Source: an uncultured Anaeromusa sp. (GTDB lineage: Bacteria; Bacillota; Negativicutes; Anaeromusales; Anaeromusaceae). Taken from it: DNA of 64,000 nt. Shown here piece by piece: positions 59,375 to 64,000 of this stretch (positions within the stretch are counted from its first letter, which is position 1; each line of letters starts with the position of its first letter). The stretch lies in the NCBI RefSeq assembly GCF_963668665.1, contig NZ_OY764902.1, forward strand, positions 124,001 through 188,000. Reading direction: 5' to 3'. The notes beneath the pieces are model-generated. The model was not told where the DNA came from, made no database searches, and saw only the letters and a program-made list of their open reading frames with translations. A program made the translations under genes and the position numbers.

Positions 59375-60144
59375 TTTTCTGCATTGCCGGCACCGGAGAC
59401 GGCCGCGCGCTGGCGCTTCGTCTGCGCAGGGAAAACTGGCCGCTGCTGGTGAGCGTTGTCAGCGAGTATGGCGAGCGCTTAGTGCAGGCGGCGGATTTGC
59501 CGGTTGTGCAGACCGCTCTTGATCAAGCGGGCATGGAAGTTTTTTTGCAAGAACAGGGTGTTCGCCTTGTGGTTGATGCAAGCCATCCTTATGCGGTCAA
59601 TGTGTCGCGTAATGCCATGGCGGCCTGCGAGAAAGTAAAAGTGCCTTATGTGCGTTATGAGCGTCCTGCCAGCGACTTGCCGGAGTATAAGAACCTGCAT
59701 GTGGCTGTAGACTATGAGGAAGCGGCTAGGCTGGCTGCTGGTTTGGGAGAGACCATTTTTTTGACCACAGGGAGTCGCCAGCTTGGCGTCTTTCGGGCGG
59801 AACCGCTGCTGCAAGGCAAGCGTCTTGTAGCCAGGGTGCTGCCGGAGGCGTCGGTTTTGGAACAGTGCCGGAATCTTGGCTTTTTACCCAAAGATATTGT
59901 GGCGATGCAGGGGCCTTTTTCGTTGGAACTCAATCAAGCTCTGTATAGGGCTTTTCAAGCGGAGGTCGTTGTCTTGAAGAACAGCGGCAATCCCGGTGGC
60001 TGCGCAGAAAAAATTGCCGCAGCCGTAGCGTTGGGACTGCAAGTAGTGCTGGTTGACAGGCCGCGCTTATTCTATCCAGTTTGCTGCGCAACAGAGCAGC
60101 AGGTACTGGAGCAGGTTGCTAAATTGGTAACAGGAGGAAAGTAA
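59371..60144 (+). CDS. cbiJ: Cobalt-precorrin-6A reductase
   Basis: CbiJ/CobK, an NAD(P)H-dependent reductase of the corrin ring. 257 residues: the N-terminal FCIAGTGDGRALALRL, VDASHPYAVNVSRNA and a C-terminal VVLKNSGNPGGCAEKI are typical. GTG 59371 overlaps the cobJ stop. Length normal. Confidence 0.92.
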   Translation: MIFCIAGTGDGRALALRLRRENWPLLVSVVSEYGERLVQAADLPVVQTALDQAGMEVFLQEQGVRLVVDASHPYAVNVSRNAMAACEKVKVPYVRYERPASDLPEYKNLHVAVDYEEAARLAAGLGETIFLTTGSRQLGVFRAEPLLQGKRLVARVLPEASVLEQCRNLGFLPKDIVAMQGPFSLELNQALYRAFQAEVVVLKNSGNPGGCAEKIAAAVALGLQVVLVDRPRLFYPVCCATEQQVLEQVAKLVTGGK

Positions 60145-60146
60145 TT

Positions 60147-60773
60147 ATGGAATTTATGACCGATCCTCAGGGGATTGAGCGCAAGAGCATGGAAATTATC
60201 GCTCCTCACGTAGCAGGCTTGTCTTTGACGCCAGAAGCGGTAAAAGTATATTCCCGCATGATTCATGCTTCAGGAGATCCGCAGTATGCAGAAGTGATTG
60301 AGGTGCATGCCGACGCCGTAGCGGCTGGGCAGAAAGCCATTCGCGAAGGCAAGAACGTTTATTGTGATGTGGAAATGGTGCGTACCGGCATTAACAAAAA
60401 ACGTCTGGCGCAGTTCGGCTGTCAGGTGGAATGTTTGATCGCTGATGAAACGGTGGCGGCTCAGGCTAAAGCGGCAGGGATTACGCGTTCCATGGCTGCC
60501 ATGCGGACTTTTGGGGCTAAACTGGACGGCGCTATTGTGGCTATTGGCAATGCACCGACCGCTCTTTTTGAAGTGATCCGTCTGATGCAGGAGGAAGGCG
60601 TTCGCCCTGCGCTGATTATCGGTGTGCCAGTGGGTTTTGTGGGCGCTGCCGAGTCCAAGGATTTCTTGGCCGAAGTATCGACGGTTCCCTATATTACCGT
60701 ACGCGGCAATAAAGGCGGCAGTCCGATTGCGGCTTCGGCGTTGAACGCAATTTTGTACCAAATCGAGGCATAG
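60147..60773 (+). CDS. cbiC: Cobalt-precorrin-8 methylmutase
   Basis: CbiC/CobH moves the methyl from C-11 to C-12, producing cobyrinate. 208 residues; MIHASGDPQYAEVIEVH holds the catalytic histidine and EVIRLMQEEGVRPALIIGVPVGFVGAAESK-type segments (for example VGFVGAAESKDFL) the conserved core. Start ATG behind ACAGGAGG, two nt after cbiJ. Confidence 0.94.
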   Translation: MEFMTDPQGIERKSMEIIAPHVAGLSLTPEAVKVYSRMIHASGDPQYAEVIEVHADAVAAGQKAIREGKNVYCDVEMVRTGINKKRLAQFGCQVECLIADETVAAQAKAAGITRSMAAMRTFGAKLDGAIVAIGNAPTALFEVIRLMQEEGVRPALIIGVPVGFVGAAESKDFLAEVSTVPYITVRGNKGGSPIAASALNAILYQIEA

Positions 60774-60803
60774 AACGGGGCTGTCGGGAGGAGGAATTTG
60801 CCG

Positions 60804-62201
60804 ATGGAAGAAAAGGAAAAGCTTGTGCATCGTCCACGGCTGGTTATTGCAGGCACCCAAAGCGGTGTAGGCAAAACAACCCTTGTGACAGGATTGTTGG
60901 CGGCGCTGCGCAGCCAAGGCAAGACGGTGCAGTCTTTTAAGATCGGTCCGGATTACATTGATCCTGGGTTTCACGCGCTGGCCAGCGGCCGGGCGGCGCA
61001 TAACCTGGACAGCTGGCTGGTGCCCCAGGAAAAATTGCCGCCCTTATTCGTTAAGGCGGCGGCAGAAGCAGATATTTCCATTATTGAAGGCGTCATGGGG
61101 CTGTATGACGGCGGCCGCCAGGGGATCAGCAGTACGGCGTCGCTGGCCAAATTGCTTCAGGCGCCGGTAGTATTGGTATTGGACGCCAAATCCATGGGGG
61201 AGAGCGCTGCGGCGATTGCTCTGGGGTTTCGTCAATACGACCCGGAGGTGTGGTTTGCCGGTGTGATCTTAAACCGCGTCGGTTCGGCGTCCCATGAGCG
61301 TATGGTGCGTGAAGCGTTAGAGCGGCAAAATATTCCGGTGCTAGGTTGCTTGCATCGGCAAGAAGACTTGCGTCTGCCAGAGCGTCACTTGGGGTTGACG
61401 CCAGTGACGGAGCAGGCTCTGGATGTGGTTGTGGCGGCGATGGGGAGGTCGGTTGGTCAGGCTCTGGACTTAGAGGCTTTATGCGCTTTGGCTCAACAAG
61501 CGCCGGACTTACCGGTTCCCGCGGCGATGGGCGCTTTACCTGTACGGCGGGCGCGCTTGGGCGTGGCCCGAGATGAAGCTTTTTCTTTTTATTATCCCGA
61601 AAGCATGGGCGTTTTAACGCGCTTTGGCGCGGAATTAATTCCCTTTAGTCCGCTTGAGGATGCATCCTTGCCTGAGGTGGACGGCTTGTTTTTCGGCGGC
61701 GGTTTTCCGGAAATGTTTGCGCCGCAATTAGCGGCTAATGCTTCCATGCGTGAGGCTGTAAGACGAGCAGCGGCAAGCGGTATGCCCATTTACGCGGAAT
61801 GCGGCGGCCTGATGTATCTGACGGAAAGCTTGGAGGATTTTTCCGGGAAGCGTTATGCTATGGCGCAAGTAGTGCCGGCGCGATGCCGGATGGAAAAAAA
61901 GCTGCAGACTGTGGGCTATGTGACGGCGACGCTGCAGGCGGATAACCTGCTGGGAAAAAGCGGCGCTCGTTTTCAAGGCCATGAGTTCCATTTTTCCAGT
62001 ATGGAGCCGTTAGCAGAACCGTTTCCCTGGGCCTTTTCTTTTGAAAAGATGCGTACTGGCGCTGTCTATCCAGGGGGTTATGCTTCACCAAACGTGCTGG
62101 CGTCCTATCTGCATCTGCATTTTGCAGGCAATGAAGAGGCTGCGGAAGCGCTGGTAACGGCCTGCGCCGTGTATGCGGCAAGGAGGCAGGGCCGTGGCTG
62201 A
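60804..62201 (+). CDS. cobB: Cobyrinate a,c-diamide synthase
   Basis: CbiA/CobB amidates the a and c side chains of cobyrinate with glutamine and ATP. 465 residues: an N-terminal ATP-binding domain with GTQSGVGKTTLVTGLL and a C-terminal class I glutaminase-like domain whose nucleophile is the cysteine of YAECGGLMYLT. ATG 60804 follows GGGAGGAGG by about 9 nt; the TTG two codons earlier is too close. Overlaps cobU by 8 nt. Confidence 0.93.
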   Translation: MEEKEKLVHRPRLVIAGTQSGVGKTTLVTGLLAALRSQGKTVQSFKIGPDYIDPGFHALASGRAAHNLDSWLVPQEKLPPLFVKAAAEADISIIEGVMGLYDGGRQGISSTASLAKLLQAPVVLVLDAKSMGESAAAIALGFRQYDPEVWFAGVILNRVGSASHERMVREALERQNIPVLGCLHRQEDLRLPERHLGLTPVTEQALDVVVAAMGRSVGQALDLEALCALAQQAPDLPVPAAMGALPVRRARLGVARDEAFSFYYPESMGVLTRFGAELIPFSPLEDASLPEVDGLFFGGGFPEMFAPQLAANASMREAVRRAAASGMPIYAECGGLMYLTESLEDFSGKRYAMAQVVPARCRMEKKLQTVGYVTATLQADNLLGKSGARFQGHEFHFSSMEPLAEPFPWAFSFEKMRTGAVYPGGYASPNVLASYLHLHFAGNEEAAEALVTACAVYAARRQGRG

Positions 62202-62751
62202 GATTATGTTGGTAACCGGCGGCGCCCGCAGTGGTAAAAGCGCTTTTGCCGAGCGGCGCGTAGCGGCTATGGCGGAGCAAGTGGGCTATATCGCGACAGC
62301 CCAAGCCTGGGACGAAGAAATGCGCCTGCGTATTGAGATACATCAGCAGCGGCGTCCGGCAGGCTGGCAGACTTTTGAAGCGCCGCGGCACGCGGCGTCG
62401 GTACTGGCGAAGGCGGCAGCTGAAACCAAGGCGATTCTGTTTGACTGTTTGACCATGTTTGTTACGAATTGTATGTGCCAAGAGGATTTTCCTGCAGACC
62501 CTGAGGCTGGGCAGTGGTATATCGCCAAAGAGACGGAAGCTTTGTTGCGCGCAGCGCGTCAAGCTTCTTGTCCGGTGGTGTTTGTTACCAATGAAGTGGG
62601 CTTGGGGATTGTGCCGGATAATGATATGTCTCGCGCTTTTCGGGACTATGCGGGCTGGGTGAATCAGCAGGTAGCCGCCCAGGCGCAGCAGGTTTTTTTT
62701 GTTGTCAGCGGTTTGGCTGTGGATGTGCGCCGTTTGGCGGAAGCGGAATAA
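62194..62751 (+). CDS. cobU: Adenosylcobinamide kinase/adenosylcobinamide-phosphate guanylyltransferase
   Basis: The bifunctional CobU phosphorylates adenosylcobinamide and attaches GMP, building the nucleotide loop. 185 residues with the P-loop GGARSGKS near the N-terminus, the HQQRRPAGWQTFE guanylylated-histidine region and the VTNEVGLGIVPDN stretch. GTG 62194 follows AAGGAGG by 7 nt. Confidence 0.92.
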   Translation: MAEIMLVTGGARSGKSAFAERRVAAMAEQVGYIATAQAWDEEMRLRIEIHQQRRPAGWQTFEAPRHAASVLAKAAAETKAILFDCLTMFVTNCMCQEDFPADPEAGQWYIAKETEALLRAARQASCPVVFVTNEVGLGIVPDNDMSRAFRDYAGWVNQQVAAQAQQVFFVVSGLAVDVRRLAEAE

Positions 62752-62786
62752 AAGAGAAACGATTGCAAATAGAGGAGGCGTTGGGC

Positions 62787-64000
62787 ATGGCTAAGACCAT
62801 CATGCTCCAAGGAACCAGTTCTCATGTAGGCAAGAGCATTTTAACAACCGCGCTTTGCCGCATTTTTTTGCAGGACGGCTTGCGTGTCGTTCCTTTTAAA
62901 GCGCAGAATATGGCGCTGAATTCCTATGTAACCAAATATGGGGAGGAAATGGGGCGGGCTCAAGTGGCCCAGGCGGAAGCCGCCGGGTTGGAGCCTATGG
63001 TGGAGATGAACCCGGTACTCTTAAAGCCTACAGGAGATTCCCGCTCCCAGGTAGTGCTGATGGGACGTCCCATCGGTAACATGACGGCTAAAGAATACCA
63101 TCAGGGTTATAGCCTGCAGGCGCTTGATACGGTGAAAGCGTGCCTGCAAAAGCTGCATGATAAATTTGACCGTATTGTTATCGAAGGCGCCGGCAGTCCG
63201 GCGGAAGTCAATCTCAAAGCCAATGACATCGTTAATATGCGCGTCGCTAAACTGGCGCCGGCTCCGGTACTGCTGGTGGCGGATATTGACCGCGGCGGCG
63301 CCCTGGCATCAGTGGTAGGAACGCTGGAATTGCTGGAACCGGACGAAAGGGAACTGGTGAAAGGCATCATTATCAATAAGTTTCGCGGCGATATCCGTCT
63401 TTTGCAGCCTGCTCTTGAATTTTTGGAAACAAAAACAGGCAAGCCGGTACTGGGGGTTATTCCGCATTTGGTCGATTTGGGCATTGACGACGAGGATTCT
63501 GTTTCCTTGGAAGACAAGCAAACGGTTCAAACCAAAGAAATTGACGTGGCGGTGCTGCGGACGCCGAAGATCAGCAATTTTACGGATTTTGACGCCCTCG
63601 GGGCCGAGCCGGATGTGGCTGTGCGCTATGTGCGCCAAGGCGAAGCATTAGGCAAGCCGGATCTTATTATTTTGCCAGGCAGTAAAAATACAGTAGAGGA
63701 TTTGCTGTATCTGCGGGAACATGGTTATGAAAAAGCCATTAAGGAGCTCCATGCCCAAGGCATACCTGTCATCGGCATTTGCGGCGGCTATCAGATGCTG
63801 GGTCAGACGGTTTTTGATCCGGAACATACCGAGTCCGACCATGATGAAACGCCGGGACTGGGGCTTTTGGATACAACAACGACCTTTGTGGCGGAAAAAA
63901 TGACCCAGCAAGTGAGCGCTCGTGGTTTGTCCGACCGCTTTTTGGGCATCAAAGCCAGCGGTCTGGAGCTGAAGGGCTATGAAATTCATATGGGACGTAC
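62787..64000 (+). CDS. cobQ: Cobyric acid synthase (partial, continues past the window)
   Basis: CbiP/CobQ amidates the b, d, e and g side chains of adenosylcobyrinate diamide. About 404 of an expected 500 or so residues are visible: GTSSHVGKSILTTALC (ATP domain), PFKAQNMALNSYVT, ILPGSKNTVEDL, and the glutaminase nucleophile in IGICGGYQMLG. ATG 62787 behind AGAGGAGG. The catalytic histidine lies beyond the edge. Confidence 0.94.
   Translation, partial: MAKTIMLQGTSSHVGKSILTTALCRIFLQDGLRVVPFKAQNMALNSYVTKYGEEMGRAQVAQAEAAGLEPMVEMNPVLLKPTGDSRSQVVLMGRPIGNMTAKEYHQGYSLQALDTVKACLQKLHDKFDRIVIEGAGSPAEVNLKANDIVNMRVAKLAPAPVLLVADIDRGGALASVVGTLELLEPDERELVKGIIINKFRGDIRLLQPALEFLETKTGKPVLGVIPHLVDLGIDDEDSVSLEDKQTVQTKEIDVAVLRTPKISNFTDFDALGAEPDVAVRYVRQGEALGKPDLIILPGSKNTVEDLLYLREHGYEKAIKELHAQGIPVIGICGGYQMLGQTVFDPEHTESDHDETPGLGLLDTTTTFVAEKMTQQVSARGLSDRFLGIKASGLELKGYEIHMGR

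Noticed and set aside
1..64000. CRISPR array, tRNA or rRNA genes, prophage or integron
   Set aside because: No regularly spaced repeats, cloverleaf-like genes, phage structural genes or integrase were found by reading.

Overview
The window looks like chromosome of an anaerobic diderm Firmicute of the class Negativicutes, probably Sporomusaceae (Anaeromusa/Anaeroarcus-like). That placement is inference. It rests on Firmicute-style regulation (a T-box, strong AGGAGG ribosome sites, Rex) alongside Gram-negative envelope genes (an RND efflux pump, ArnT-like glycosyltransferases, pilus assembly genes), and on a succinate-to-propionate decarboxylation cluster. No rRNA, tRNA, CRISPR array or prophage was seen.

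Layout. 1-8.5 kb: redox regulator rex, then a fermentation operon: CoA-transferase, two-subunit methylmalonyl-CoA mutase, MeaB chaperone, epimerase, and methylmalonyl-CoA decarboxylase alpha, small and biotin-carrier subunits. The membrane beta subunit is absent. 8.5-17.5 kb: a shape and division block (DUF4321, maf, radC, mreBCD, mrdA, minCDE, rodA). 17.6-21.6 kb: radical SAM protein, DUF2344 protein, RNase G. 21.6-31.5 kb: an aromatic amino acid operon behind a T-box (aroF, tyrA, then aroC, aroK, aroB), with eight pilus-type genes including comFB between tyrA and aroC. 31.6-37.3 kb: a two-gene RND efflux operon followed by a complete ISL3-family element with 8-bp target duplications. 37.4-41.9 kb: two HD-GYP proteins flanking larB and larC. 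42-47.1 kb: an envelope sugar/lipid group (UPF0104 protein, sugar epimerase, two tandem ArnT-like transferases). 47.2-50 kb: korDABC, a 2-oxoacid:ferredoxin oxidoreductase. 50-53.2 kb: a structured intergenic repeat and a leftward two-gene lactate oxidation operon. 53.4-64 kb: a cobalamin riboswitch and a rightward 12-gene anaerobic cobalamin operon (cbiD to cobQ) that runs off the window.

How it fits together. Lactate oxidation and the 2-oxoacid:ferredoxin oxidoreductase would feed carbon and reduced ferredoxin. The mutase/decarboxylase cluster would convert succinate to propionate. The mutase needs adenosylcobalamin, which the cobalamin operon would supply under riboswitch feedback. ComFB, the HD-GYP proteins and the pilus genes suggest second-messenger control of surface appendages.

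All functions are read from sequence motifs and gene order; no database search was possible.
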